From: Gerris lacustris
Lineage: Eukaryota; Arthropoda; Insecta; Hemiptera; Gerridae
DNA length: 64,000 nucleotides
NCBI GenBank assembly: GCA_951217055.1
Contig: OX578276.1
Coordinates: 69,944,144-70,008,143 of the forward strand
Direction of reading: 5' to 3'
Positions 12,801-24,403 of this stretch are shown here, one piece after another; the first letter of the stretch is position 1, and every line of letters begins with the position of its first letter. The notes below the pieces were generated by a model. It saw only the letters and a program-made list of their open reading frames with translations. It searched no databases and was not told where the DNA came from. The position numbers and the translations under genes were made by a program.

Positions 12801-15800
12801 ATCTGTACCATGTGTAACGGGATTTGGTGAGTTTATAAAGTGAACTGGCTATATGTTTGTTAGATATATTTATTAGTATATGATTGAGTGTGTGTGATTG
12901 TTGTATGATGTGTACACCTCCAAAGCTAAGATCGGACTCCCCGAGTGACTCTATGCTAGGGATTAGTCTGATAGATTCTTGGTGAATTGAAGTGGTCCTG
13001 GGATGATGGGTGATAGTAGCTTGGTTATTAGTAATTGACCATGGCAGCTGATGACCAGGTCGTTGTTGGTTGAGGGGTGGTCCTGGTAGTTGGTGACCAG
13101 GTCGTTGTTGATTGTGTCAGATGTGAGGTGTTAGGGTCTCTCTCCGTTCACCTACATTTGTCGGAGTGTGTACTTAATTGTGTGTGTGATTGTTGTATGA
13201 TGTGTACACCTCCAGAGCTAAGATCGGACCCCCAAGTGACTGACTCTATGCTAGGACTTAGTCTGATAGATTCTTGGTGGGGGAAAGCACCGCTAGACAG
13301 AAATTCGAGCCTTTGTTAGCCTAAGATCTACACTGCTTTCCTAGAATATTCTCGATTTCTAGGCTTCCCCGATACACATGTTAAGGAAAGTATGTATTCA
13401 TCCTCTCGCGTACTAGGGGCAACCACCTATTTTTCTCCCAGGCCGCTCGACTTCAAAATTTAAAATTGGAGTGTATATTTTTGATAGCAGATTTGGATTC
13501 TTCGGTAAAAAAATAAGAATATTTTACTTTATACTTTTTTCTATCTCCAATATTTTGCCCCCTATATGTGGTATAAGTATAAAAATGGTAGATTTAAGTC
13601 CTAGGGGCAAAATACGTGGTTGCCCCTAGTACGCGAGTGGATAAAAAGAAACTTCCCTTTACATGGTACGGAGCCCCTAAAATTCATTAATTTATTTCAA
13701 ACTGTTTAGTGTTTAGATTTTATAACGATTTAAGTGTTATTTTTTTTACTATTTTCGGGAGGGTTATTTCTCTATATTTACAATACAATAAATATGAAGG
13801 AACACAGTCAAATGACCCAAAATATTTTTATTCGTGTTTTTTACTCTTAACTACCCAAATAAAAAGAGCACCTAGGTACCTATAAATGTGGATGTAGCAA
13901 CATCAAAGTTTTAGTTCATCTCCTTTTACTACGACAACTTTTTTCTAAAGCTTGAGTTTAACTTTATTCCCCCCCCCCCCCCCCTCCCAAAAAAAAAATA
14001 AATAAATAAAAAGTGTAAATCTTCTCCATTTAACATTTAATTTTTAACTTGGCATCTTCAGGACTTTTATCTGGTTTATACTGTGATTAACATTTTTAAT
14101 TTTTTTAATATAAACACACTTATTTGCACGAACAATGTTCGTCAATAACTCCTTTTCACAAACTGTGTTTAGAAATGATTAAATATTAAAAAAAAAAAAA
14201 AAAAAAGGAAAGTGTTAATCCCGACATAAACCAGATATAAGCCCTGAAGATACCCGGGTGTGAGCAAATGTTCTCATCAATAGTTTTTTTTATATAAAAC
14301 TCACTACTGATATATTACAATTGTCATTCATTATTCCAAAATGAATAATAATAGGGAATATGTGAATTGATAAAATTTGGGGATATTTTATTATCTGATG
14401 ATAATCAGACTACGAAACAAAGCAAACATGAATCATAGCAATTAGTTTGAAATATTGATTGAATTAGCTCTTTTGAAGCCTTTTATAATTTTCTATAGTT
14501 AATCCATAATTCTATTATTACAAGCTTTTATTTAAATTGCAATGTATGTATGTATGTTCGGGTCAAATCTTGCAACTGAATTTTAAAGCAGTTATCCTCA
14601 ACCAATTGAATTGAAATTTTGCATATAAGTTTAGTTTGGATGACAATTCATGGTTAGCTACGTGAAGTCATTCTAAATCCAATATGGCGGGCAGCCCAAG
14701 ATGGCATAAGAGATTTTATTTAGCACGCCCATGATATGGGTATCAAATGAAAGGGTTTGATGCGAAGAAATACTAATAAAAGCTTGTATTTAAAAATATT
14801 TTTTTAAAAATAAACTTATTTTATAAATATGTACAGTTTGAAATAAAAATAAAAAGTACAATAAAACCTTTATAATGTGGCCACAATAGTGACTAAAACC
14901 GGTTACAACCAGGTTAAAGGCTTATAATAAGTTGATCTGATCACTCTCATTAACAGGTTTTACTGTAATTTAATGTACAAGTATTCTACTTGTGGATTAT
15001 CGTGGGTTGGAAACCGAATGTTCCTTTTTTTTCTTTAAACAGCCAGTTTGTTGTCAGACAAAGAGCGTGAGAGAGTACTGGAGAAAGAGAGGAAGGAGGC
15101 ACACAAGCGTGAACGTGAGGAACTACGTAGAGTTTCGAGCCAGGTTGTAGGTGGTGGGGTCCAGGGTGTGAGCAGTGCTGAGGATATAACCACTGAAGGA
15201 GGTTCAAGTGAAGCACCACCACCTACATCTGGACCAGTCGCTCAACCGTTAAGAGCTGAACCTCAACCATTCCTTGCAAGGTCACTCACACACGATCTGC
15301 CCCATAATGAACCTGTAAGTATTTACCATTCTACATTGCCATAAGTTCTACGTCAGCCACTAATGTATCTTAATTTTGAGCTACTTCTTTGTGGCAGACA
15401 GCTTCAATTCTGCAGAGATCCTCGCTTAAATTTCAATTTGCTTAGTTCCATCTCCTCTTCTTCAAAATCACAGAAAAATATTATATGGAAGTTAGATTCA
15501 GCCTCTCAGCTTTACAACTTTATAAACAACTATCAGGGCATTACTCTAAATTATACTAATATAAATACAACAACAGTGGAACCTCTTTAATCCGAACTAA
15601 TTGGGACTGGGGGTCGGGGGTAGTTCGGATTATGAAATAGGATGCAGTTAAATCGAAGTAATGGGCATGGTGTGCAGTAAAAAGTATAAATATTATTATT
15701 ACAATAAAAAGTCCATTACCTGATAATAAAAGTCTATTATCTGTTGTAATATTATTAGAAATAATAAAAATCCTTTTTTTTTTTTTTCTTTTTTTGTGAT

Positions 15801-17569
15801 ATCGATGGCATGTGAGCTACTTAGTACCTCGGTGGCATTCGGATTAACAAGGTTCTCCTGTATTTCTAAAAAAAAAAAAAAAGAAATAAGCTCCTTGTAT
15901 ACGAATCTTGAGTTCCCCCTTTAATAGCAGACCAATTGTTACATGATCTAACTAACCTGTTTAATTATCCTTGAAAGTAAAATATTTATTTTCAATAATT
16001 AATTATTAAGAACTACTTCAGTGAAATAATATAAAGAAGTAAAATTAAATGAATTTATGAGAAATATATATCGAGCTAACTGCATTAATTTATAATTTAC
16101 TCTTAGAACTGTTTAGTTTTTGGCAATCAGCTGTTGGTACCTTACCTGCTTTTTTTATCTTTTCGCTACTTTTTTTTTAATGCTAATGTAAATTAATATA
16201 AACTAAAAGCAGCTCAAGGTTGTCCTTAAGATAAGCATTGGTCCAAAGGACAGCCTTGGTCTAGTTAAGTTAATTAAGAGCAATCTTAATCAACATAGTT
16301 TTTTATTTTTATTCCTAAATAATAATAAAAATGAATAAAAAAATATGATATATTATACTCGTATTAAAAAATATAGACGCATGGTCTATATAGGTCTTGG
16401 AACTTTTCCTCACCAAATAATTCCAAAATGGCAGGAGATATCAAGTTGATACAAGGAGAAATTATTTATCTTATAGAAAGGTATAATTGGTACAAATTGA
16501 TGTACCTTTAAAGTTGCAAATAAAAAAATTATAATTTTAAAATGGCTACCAATTAAATTTTAGTGAAGTTTTTTTTCCTGTACCATTCATTTATTTACTA
16601 GACTCTTTAATCTACCCAAAATAATTCAAGGATCAAGAGACCTAAGTGTTTCTTAAGACTTGAGTGTATAAAAATGTAGAGAATTATAATTTCAAAGGAA
16701 ATGGTCAGTACTGAAACGATCTCATCAGTAAAAATAAATGATCTCAGTAAGTAGACCATTAGTGCAACCTTCTATGTGACTAAATTAATAGAGTTATCAA
16801 GTCTCAGACAATTTGTAAACATAAAGAGTTAAAAAAAATAGGTTTATTGCATAATAAACCTTAGTCTTCAAATAGATAAAATAATTTATCTAAATTAATT
16901 TACTTAATTTTACTTTTTTTTCCTAAATATAAAATTAAGCCTGTTGCCACAGGCTTAACTGCTCCTATTACATATTAGGACCATGGAATATTATAACTTT
17001 TATGTAGAAAAGTGTGATATTCCTTTGTCCCAATGTACATTAGACTAAACATTCCTTTGTTATAATAGTTATTTAGACAAATGAAATATACAGGAGGGTT
17101 ATTCTAACACCCTATTAAGACAAAGGGACATTGAGTTCAATATGCTTTGGGACAATGGAAAGTGCATATTCTATGACCTAATGTACATTAGATTAAATGT
17201 AGTGTTTGATTGTGATGACTTTTTGAACACTTCCTCTCGTGTTGATCGATATATCACGAGTACATCGCCATATATATATGTATCATTAGTAAATGTTATC
17301 CATATATCCATATCCATTATCCACTGATATCATTGTTTTTAATGGCCTATGGAGATTTTTACCAAGTTCAATTAAATGATTTTTATTTAACAATAAAACA
17401 ATTATTCATATTTTTGTGGGTTTGTGAGTGTGCATCCACCCAAAGTCAATAGGACACTTAAAATATGTGGGTTCTCAAGTGCATATTTACCAATGCTTCT
17501 TAAAAATTAAACATGTTTACTTATAGCTATGCCAATATACTTTGTTATTCTGACAGCGCAGGAAAATAG

Positions 17570-17600
<31 letters not shown>

Positions 17601-20558
17601 AGAGGAGCCAATGAGAGCTCGAGATTTTGGTGGGAAGTAGGTCGGGCCAACTAGGCAAACAAAAATATCACTGCATAACCTTAAGATAGCCGCCTAGTGG
17701 AGTTATTTTATCCCTCACATATGTTGGCCAATCTGAGCTGTCAGATTTACAAAACGTAATGGCATAAAAGTATAGTTAGTTTTCATTACTAATAAATTAA
17801 AATTCATTTTCAGTCATACTCAGTTAGGAGGGAAGTTTACCACCATGAGACAAAGAGTGTTTACTTTACTTTAGCATTCGCTGGTATCGCTCTTATGGTA
17901 GCAATGCTTATTGGAGTTTCTGTTCTACGCAGGCGAAACGCTAGATCTCCACAAAACCAGGTAATCTTACAGATTGTATCTACTGCATAGGGCAAGTTTA
18001 ATAGGGCGTTAAAATAACTTAAAATTGCCAGTGCTACCTTCTATATAACTAATTAATAGAGTTTTAAATTAAATAAATGTATGAAAGAAACCATGGGTTT
18101 TATAAATTGATACTAAGGAAAGCTTAGTAGGTAGTTAATATAAAATCTGTCATACATAGGATCATGATTGGCAATCAATGGTGACCTCCAAGCATTTAGC
18201 TCCTTAACCTGGTCTTGCAGGTAACATAAATGTAGGTAGCATAAATCTGAATCTGGAATTGACAGTTTACATATTGGGGACTAGTCCATAGGAACCTGAA
18301 TTATTTTTTCTAAGAAGATAGAATTATATTCTCGTCATTTACTTTATTTAAGAAGATAGAATTACACTCTTGTCATTTAATTTTTTAAAAAAAAGTAGGT
18401 AGCAACATAATTTGGCCAGGAGTTTATGTATTTTTTTTTTTTTTTAAGTTTTATTATGAAGATAATAGGAAAGAATAAACATATATATATATATAAGTTA
18501 ACTAAATAAAATTGATTACTAAATTGTTTTCCAAATTCTTCCCTAAATTTCAATGTTTATATTGCAACACTCTTGCATGTACTGTAAATTAATCTTTTAG
18601 TAATGTATTAATATTTATTTAAGGGATTTATTGAGGTTGATCAAGCTGCTACTCCGGAAGAGCGACATGTGGCTAATATGCAAATTAACGGATACGAAAA
18701 TCCAACTTATAAATATTTTGAAGTCAAGGACAATTGTAAGTAAAAACATTAAAATTAAAAATAGTCATTTAGTAATCTTTTTTAAATGTTTTTGTAACCT
18801 ATATTCAGTGAAATAGTTTAGTTTTCTTCTTCTTAGGTTTTTTTTTTACATTTACAACAACAGTTTTTTTCCCCCATCGCTGAATTTATTCTTAGTTAAA
18901 TAATATTTATTCATTTCGTGGCTAGGATTATGGAATTGAAATTATTTAATGTGTGAGTATTAAAATTAATTAATAGAAAAATTTTCAAAAGGGTACACTG
19001 TTAGTTTTTGGGTAAAAGCTGGCAAACTTTAAAGATCACATGCTACATTGTTATAGGTTTTCAAAGAGTGACCCATGCCCCATATGCAATAAAGAAATTA
19101 TACTTAGGTATATATTATATAATTAAGCATATATATATATTATTCATATAGCATATATATAATCATACAGCATATATATCATACAGCATATATCATACAG
19201 CATATATATAATTCACATTTATATTCCTCCTAGCCTTGGGTGAGTTCCCTTTATTTGGAGAGTATTTTAAGAAGGTAGAAAGTGTTCAATTCTTTTACAA
19301 GGAAGATTAACAACAATTGACCTGTTAAAATATTACACATCATCTCATTTAATAAATTATAAACAACTAGCCTTCCCCCGCCCGGAGCACAGGGCTCATG
19401 CTAAGAATCAGTGGCAGCTTCCCTATTATCGTGACGGCCAAGCAATTAAATGAAATTCCTTAATAGTTTCGTTTTCAAAGCCTACATAGAAAAGAATCAG
19501 GAATACATTATACATAATTCATTCCATTATTAAGAATAAAATACCCTGTGAATCTCAATTTGGAGGGTCTTTATTACTTGCAAAAAAATCTTCCATTTCA
19601 TTATTAGTCACGGTTAAAAAAGCCTAAAATTCTTAATCTAAGCCTCAGAAGTAAATGCAATCAATTTAGTTCAGAATTAATTATTTTTTAAGAAAAATCC
19701 ATGAAAAAGATAATAAACGTACAACCTTAAACATAACAATAAATGGAAAATAGTAGTTTAAAAAATATTTTTTGCTTTCATGTAAAAAATAAATAACCTA
19801 AATTGAAAATATTCAACTATTTTTTCCATATAATTCTATGTTCTAAGTACTCAGTATGTTTTGACGAAACCAAGCCTATAAAATGCACAACATGTTGTCA
19901 AACCACTGCTTAAAAATTAATTATTTTTTTCAGTTAGTTTTGGACCTCTAATGTCAGTCCTTTAGCGACAGACATATACATGCATCAATTCAGACAGATG
20001 GGGGGGGGGGGGGGGGAGTAATCAAACATTTTCCAATTCTGGTACACAGAGAAAACTTTAATTCTAAATAAATAGATTAACCCATAGGTATTAAGTGCTA
20101 TAGTTAAATAAATTTAATTATTGAGACTCTCTTAACATCTAAGAATTACTTTTGTGTCCAAGGGGAGGAATCTGATAAAAATTATGAAGAGCCTGCGAAA
20201 AAAGTTCACAAACAAATTTAGGAGCTATAAAGAACAACGTGTCATAGTTGTAGGCTTACTTCAATCATTACAAATTTCCAATATCTTTCTTAAAATATTT
20301 AACATCCGTATGATATTTAGGATTACACGATTTTAGTACAATAACCATGACTATTTTTGCTGTCATTGTTTAATAACAACTACAGATTATTTGAAGTTAT
20401 AAGAATAACAGAAATACATTACCGGGGTTTACAATAGTTGTATATTGAAGGCGTTTAAAAAAAAAAATCAATTGTTAAAACATTTTGCATTAATTGTTAT
20501 TATGTGTAAGATTAACAAACTAAATTCCTAAAATTATTTGCTTTATTAATTTACAGAA
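6611..20558 (+). CDS. Appl: Amyloid-beta precursor-like protein (5'-partial gene)
   Basis: Single-pass type I membrane protein of the APP family, which in insects acts in neurons as an adhesion and signalling receptor. Nine coding exons join in frame to about 558 residues. In order these give the copper-binding part of E1 (two CC/C motifs ending GVEFVCCP), a Glu/Asp-rich linker, a Thr/Pro stretch, and the E2 helical domain starting [10 protein letters not shown]. These are followed by a Glu/Arg-rich juxtamembrane coil, one transmembrane helix with an RRR stop-transfer, and the cytoplasmic tail with [12 protein letters not shown]. The growth-factor-like part of E1 and the signal peptide are not in the window. 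Exons: 6611-6826, 9365-9687, 9953-10050, 11414-11570, 11780-11970, 12146-12306, 15043-15314, 17814-17960, 18624-18735. The stop is completed at 20557-20558 by splicing, or at 18741-18743 if the last intron is retained. Recognition rests on strong resemblance to Drosophila Appl. Confidence 0.95.
6985..8849. mobile_element. Foldback transposon with ~250-bp inverted repeats
   Basis: The ends are GCTCGCTGCGTAATA and its inverse. Inverted similarity continues inward for roughly 250 bp (about 6985-7235 against 8590-8849). Shared landmarks include AGCTTAAGCCCAAT, CTGTACATATAATATTTT and TTTGCTCTCGTTTC. A clear TSD was not found. The interior carries a decayed minus-strand gene (separate entry). No transposase with a DDE signature was seen. 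The superfamily cannot be assigned by reading. Confidence 0.75.
7270..8278 (-). pseudogene. Decayed PIN/FEN1-like nuclease-type ORF of the foldback element
   Basis: Reading leftward from an ATG at 8278, three frames give consecutive parts of one protein. First (about 8278-7940) comes an N-terminal part with [12 protein letters not shown] and [10 protein letters not shown] followed by KSAERFRR. Next, about 7820-7690, is [14 protein letters not shown], resembling the acidic XPG-I-like motif 'EDTDLLVLL'. About 7669-7382 reads [10 protein letters not shown] and KVATAWGW. A cysteine-containing tail near 7370-7270 reads [15 protein letters not shown]. At least two frame shifts and stops break it, so it cannot make a full product. 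I recognise the layout from uncharacterised repeated insect proteins. The nuclease assignment is an inference from motif spacing. Confidence 0.5.
9365..9687 (+). CDS. Appl: Appl exon: acidic linker and start of E2
   Basis: Phase-matched to the previous exon (one base carried over). It encodes an Asp/Glu-rich run ([19 protein letters not shown]), then a Thr/Pro segment, then [20 protein letters not shown], the conserved beginning of E2. It ends at HREKVTK before donor GTACTT. Acidic and Thr/Pro linkers are typical in composition but variable in length in this family. Confidence 0.93.
9953..10050 (+). CDS. Appl: Appl exon: E2 helix
   Basis: A 98-bp exon after a T-rich acceptor ending CCTTAG. 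It reads [16 protein letters not shown] and ends inside an Arg codon at donor GTACAA. Highly similar to the corresponding insect Appl E2 helix. Confidence 0.92.
10051..11413. other. Appl intron
   Basis: Includes, at about 10608-10715, a body fragment of the palindromic tRNA-headed repeat (TTTTGGTAGTATTCATACTA in one arm, CGTAGTTAATAATAATTATA in the other). No exon was seen. Confidence 0.6.
11414..11570 (+). CDS. Appl: Appl exon: E2 helices ([11 protein letters not shown])
   Basis: Completes the split Arg codon and reads [20 protein letters not shown], then [19 protein letters not shown], among the most conserved stretches of insect APP-like proteins. It ends phase 0 at donor GTGAGT. Confidence 0.95.
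11780..11970 (+). CDS. Appl: Appl exon: E2, heparin-binding helix region
   Basis: Reads [20 protein letters not shown], then HYRHLLSSS and [17 protein letters not shown]. The basic, His-rich stretch corresponds to the heparin-binding face of E2 known from the family. The donor GTTACT is non-optimal but splits an Arg codon completed by the next exon. Confidence 0.94.
12146..12306 (+). CDS. Appl: Appl exon: end of E2
   Basis: Reads [20 protein letters not shown], then [20 protein letters not shown]. It closes the E2 domain and enters the juxtamembrane coil. Donor GTATGT leaves one base over. Confidence 0.94.
12425..13750. repeat. Degenerate copy of CAGGGTGGTCC-type element with inserted block
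   Basis: The left part matches the 49461-50527 element closely (GGGTGGTCC, C-tract, TTAACTTTTGAAC, GTACCATGTAAAGGGAAG, ACTAGGGGCAACCACCCA). The right part from about 13380 repeats the same phrases, partly inverted (TGGTTGCCCCTAGTACGCGA, then TTTACATGGTACGGA). Between about 12826 and 13380 lies unrelated sequence with its own duplication. No intact right terminus was found. Confidence 0.6.
12889..13278. repeat. Direct duplication, ~97 bp, spaced ~290 bp
   Basis: The block from GTGTGTGATTGTTGTATGAT to GATAGATTCTTGGTG occurs at about 12889-12985 and again at about 13181-13278, with a handful of substitutions. The intervening sequence also repeats GGTGGTCCTGG and GACCAGGTCGTTGTTG, so this is a partial tandem duplication. 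Confidence 0.7.
15043..15314 (+). CDS. Appl: Appl exon: juxtamembrane coil and variable linker
   Basis: Begins [18 protein letters not shown], a Glu/Lys/Arg-rich predicted helix. It continues into a Gly/Ser/Pro-rich variable part and ends [15 protein letters not shown] before donor GTAAGT. The charged coil then low-complexity order agrees with insect Appl, where this part is poorly conserved. Confidence 0.92.
15315..17813. other. Appl intron
   Basis: About 2.5 kb. Contains a pogo/Tigger-like repeat near 15574-15860 and an A-tract near 17570-17597. No exon recognised. Confidence 0.6.
15574..15860. mobile_element. pogo/Tigger-like MITE (probable)
   Basis: Left end CAGTGGAACCTCTTTAATCC resembles the CAGTGGAACC ends of pogo/Tigger elements. 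The right end GGATTAACAAGGTTCTCCTG is an imperfect inverse, followed by TA. The left flank is not TA, so the boundary or TSD is eroded. Confidence 0.5.
17814..17960 (+). CDS. Appl: Appl exon: transmembrane segment
   Basis: Reads [18 protein letters not shown] followed by the hydrophobic helix [20 protein letters not shown] and the RRRNAR stop-transfer. A single exon of 49 codons in phase 0 at both ends. The membrane helix is the substrate region for intramembrane cleavage in this family. Confidence 0.95.
18624..18735 (+). CDS. Appl: Appl exon: cytoplasmic tail with GYENPTY
   Basis: Reads [20 protein letters not shown] and [17 protein letters not shown]. The NPTY motif binds PTB-domain adaptors in APP proteins. 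The exon can end at donor TGTAAGT after 18735. The carried-over T then joins AA of the exon at 20557 to form a stop directly after Asn. Without splicing, two further residues (CK) and TAA at 18741-18743 follow. Confidence 0.94.
18736..20556. other. Last Appl intron (probable)
   Basis: Bounded by TGTAAGT and TTTACAG. Contains a TATA-rich cluster with repeated CATATATCATACAG phrases near 19125-19210 and a G-tract near 20000-20016. No coding exon seen. Confidence 0.55.
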
Positions 20559-20865
20559 TGCTGTCTGAAAAAATCAAGAACCCAATATCATCAATGAAGC
20601 TGCTGTGGACAATTAAACATTTAACTGAGTTTTAATTAATTTGGTTAAGTGAGCATGTAGCTTAAGACAAAAAACAAAAACTAAAAAAAAAATCAAAAAT
20701 CAAACAACAAATAATTTAAAAAAATAAGTTGATAATCTAAACTATTTTGATACCTAGTTCTGTATAGGGGAACCGTTATGTAAAATTTAAATTATTAAAA
20801 AATAAAAATAATAAATTTAAACAATTTAAATAAATGTAACAATATCTGTTGTTGTGTCCATCATA
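20557..20865 (+). promoter_or_regulatory. Appl 3'UTR and probable poly(A) site
   Basis: After the splice-formed stop, AT-rich UTR follows. AATAAA at 20829-20834 is followed about 15 bp later by the GT-rich stretch TCTGTTGTTGTGT, a plausible cleavage signal. Further AATAAA motifs occur downstream, so longer forms are possible. Confidence 0.4.
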
Positions 20866-22491
20866 TTGTGCCCTTTTTTTAATCTTTTAAAACAATTAAA
20901 TTAAATAAATGTAATAGGTGAAAATTCACTATCATTAAAAAAAAAATGTATAAACAAAAAAGCGTGCTTGCTAAATAATAAAGAAAGGCAAAAAATACAA
21001 TTTAGTTGGAGCTATACCACCCATATTTTTCAAAGTGTGAATAGATGTATTATTCAGGATAAACTAATAAAACCCAAAAGAACTAGTCTTATAACAAAAT
21101 AAACATTTAAAAATAATAGCTAAAAATATAAATAAGGCAATATCTCACAAAATAAAATGAAATTAGTCAAGTCAGTTTTACCAACTATAAAATAAAATAA
21201 AAATAAAAAACAGTGTTAAAACTTGTAATATTTACTTTTTTATTTGAATGTATATATATAATTAATATTTAAAAAAAAATTAATTATAATAAAATTAAAA
21301 AACGACCCTAGTGTGTTTGAATTTTATTAATAAATAATAATAATTAATTGTTTAAAAATATTCGGTGTTTAACAAGATAAAAAACGTAAACAAAATAAGC
21401 TTAATACATGTTATCATAATTTTATTGATAATCTTCTGTCACTTTCCTGCACCGTTTTTTATAACTGTTTTTAACAAAAAAAAATAAGCAGAAAAAATCC
21501 CCTATATATCGTAATTTTAAATGAAATAAATAAATTAATTGTCTACATTTTTTATTTTATTATTATTATTTTTTATTTTTTTTTTATTCACTTTTATACA
21601 TTTTTATTACATAGATAAATACTTTTTTTTCTTTATTTTTTGTATAAAGAAATTAATGTGGTCGCACAACATTCCATTAAAACATGTCGAGGTAATTAAT
21701 TTAAAAAAATAAAAATAAACAAACTGGACATGTGAATTTTATGGAAGGTTTAATTATTTCTTTTTATATATATATTATTATATGTTATGGTTCCTCTATA
21801 ATCTCTTTTTTTAAATTATTTAATTGTACTTAATTAATTTATTACCAACAAAAAATGTTTTATTAATTTATTGAAATAAATAAATAATAATAATACTTAT
21901 CACCCACTTCTTAATCGACAAAAGGAAGAAAAAAAGAAATATATATAATAAAAAATATGTAAAGTCCAAAAATCATAAATTAATATAAATTATAAATATA
22001 TATATATTTATAGTTATAAGAAATGTTTGTTGCTTTATCGGATTGTAGCTTAATCGTTTTTTCTTTTTTTTCTTTTGAAATTATTTGTTTATATATTTTT
22101 TTTATTTATGTTTAGATGCCATAAAAAGCAAAATAAATACATTTTTTAAAAATCTGTAAATTATCGCAAAAAAAAAATATAATAATTATACTCGAAAAAA
22201 TACTCATTTTATGTTGTATACTTATATATTGATGTACAAATCGTGAGCTGGGAGACTTTTAAAAAAAAAACAGTCATTAGATCAAAAAAAAGTTCTTTGT
22301 AAAAAAAAAAATAATAATAATAATAATAATAATATATATAAACAAAATAATAACATATACATAAATAAAATTACATTAACTAACCGATAAAAGAAAAATT
22401 AACTTTGTCCCTTAAAAACTAAAAAAACTAAAAATAAAAACCTTTAATGATCCCAAATGTGTTTCAATTAACGTGACATATAAATCATTTA

Positions 22492-22496
<5 letters not shown>

Positions 22497-22563
<67 letters not shown>
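22497..22563. repeat. (AT)n microsatellite
   Basis: About 65 bp of nearly uninterrupted alternating AT. Confidence 0.95.
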
Positions 22564-22571
<8 letters not shown>

Positions 22572-24403
22572 TAGTCCTACATATTCATTTTTTTATATTC
22601 TCAAATATATTTTTATTTAAAAATTGTTTTCCTTTGATCACTAAATTTTAAGTTGAAATAAAAAAGAAAGAATTAAATTAGCAAATTACACTTCAAAAAC
22701 CAGGGGCTGAATGGAAGAAAATAAATAAATTGGCTTAAAAAATGTTATCAATGAAGAAAACAAAATGTTTAAGCCATTTTTTTCTGTAAAGAAAAAAGGC
22801 TAATTGATAAAAGAAAACACACGGTGTTTGACAATAAAATTATAATGCCGTTCCATAATTATATAGTGTTGTGATTTTAAGAATTTAACAGTGACTTCAT
22901 AAAGTAGAAAAAAAGTTAATCCTGTTAACATATAATGGAGGTAATAATACAAAGTTACAAATAAAGTAATTTTTAAAATCTGTAAACAATAAAGCAACAG
23001 TCGTATTTGAACATTTATTTCATGTCTAAATATTAATAAATATAAACGCCAATAGATAAATTTGACTAACAAATTTTGAACATTAAACCACTTATACAAG
23101 ATCTCCCTACACTTCGTAGGTTTTTTTTTTATAAAGTAATTATTTAAATATAATAAATTAATATTTGAGCAGCACTTCTATTCAACAAATAAATAAATCT
23201 AAAATAATTTTAAGTACATCAGTTACTGGAAAACAGTTGATGTGTCACAATAAAAAGCACGTATTCCTCAGGTGCTACTAATTGAAATGTGTTAATGTCT
23301 TATTAAATTTAAATAATTTACTCAGTGTTTTTTGTGAAAATACTTATAAACACAAATGAGCATGCCTGGCTCCATTAAGCCCTTGTGATCAAACATTAAA
23401 AACGAAGAAATACTTTGGAATTAAATAATTAATTATTAATTATAAGTGAAGTCTGAATTTAATTTTTCCCATTTTTCAAATTATAAATGAAAAAAAAAAA
23501 ATAATAATAAAAAAGATATTTTAAAGAATGTTCATAGGTCGTTAATACCTCATTTATTTTGTATGTAGGGTTTTATTAAATGAATAATTTTATAAGTATA
23601 TAAATGGAAAAAATAAAAAATATATATATATAAAAGAAAAACAGTGTATTGATGCAAAACTTTGCCATTAGTACTGTCCAGTAATAAGAGTTTTAATTCA
23701 TATTTTAATTACTGTAATTTATTTATTAAATAAAAACTTAATACCTTTAATAAATTTCGGAGATTGTTTTCTTTATTCTAATTTTGTATTTATTGCCCAT
23801 TTTCAACAGCACTCTTATGCTTCTATGAATTGATTACAACTGATTAATGTAAGTGGTGGTTTTAAATGTGCCATCAGATTGAGGTGAAAATATTATCACT
23901 CATTTCATGAAAGTTATATTTTAGCAAGCTTAAAATATTAAAGATTGTAAACACCTGTAAAAGTTCCAGCCACTTAAACACAGCTACATATAAATAAAGA
24001 ATATAGACGCAGTTGTTAAGGATAACGCTTTCCTACATAGAAATGAAACGTCAATATTTTCAAAATGGCCGCAGATATTAGGATAAAATATGGAGGACTT
24101 ATTTATCTTCTCGAAAAGTATCATTGGTGCGACTTTTAGCTCAATTGGCAAAATAGTTCAGATATTATTTAGCGTGAGAGTTTCAAAATTCAAAAGTGAA
24201 TAATTTCAAAATGGCGGCAGATATCAAAACGAAATTCAGTGGAAATTTTCAGAAGAAATGTCTACAGTGGAAAAAGAGGTATAATTAGAGTAAATTTCAG
24301 CACTTTCGGAAAATTTTTCAATTTTGAACAGATTTTTGAAATTTTTGCTGACTCAGCAAAATGGGTTAATTAATTACATCACAAATTTATGATTTTCTAG
24401 GCA

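Larger units (their letters stand above)
12307..15042. other. Appl intron with repeats
   Basis: About 2.7 kb containing a degenerate copy of the CAGGGTGGTCC repeat family (12425-13740) with an internal duplicated block, poly-C and poly-G tracts near 12450, 12680 and 13970, and a poly-A tract near 14190. No exon recognised. Confidence 0.6.

Noticed and set aside
18481..19210. TA-rich clusters as promoters or a replication origin
   Set aside because: TATA words are everywhere in this AT-rich DNA and nothing else supports the idea.
22800..23099. 99-residue minus-strand ORF
   Set aside because: Composition is that of translated AT-rich DNA (Leu, Ile, Tyr, Phe); no motif and no splice partner.
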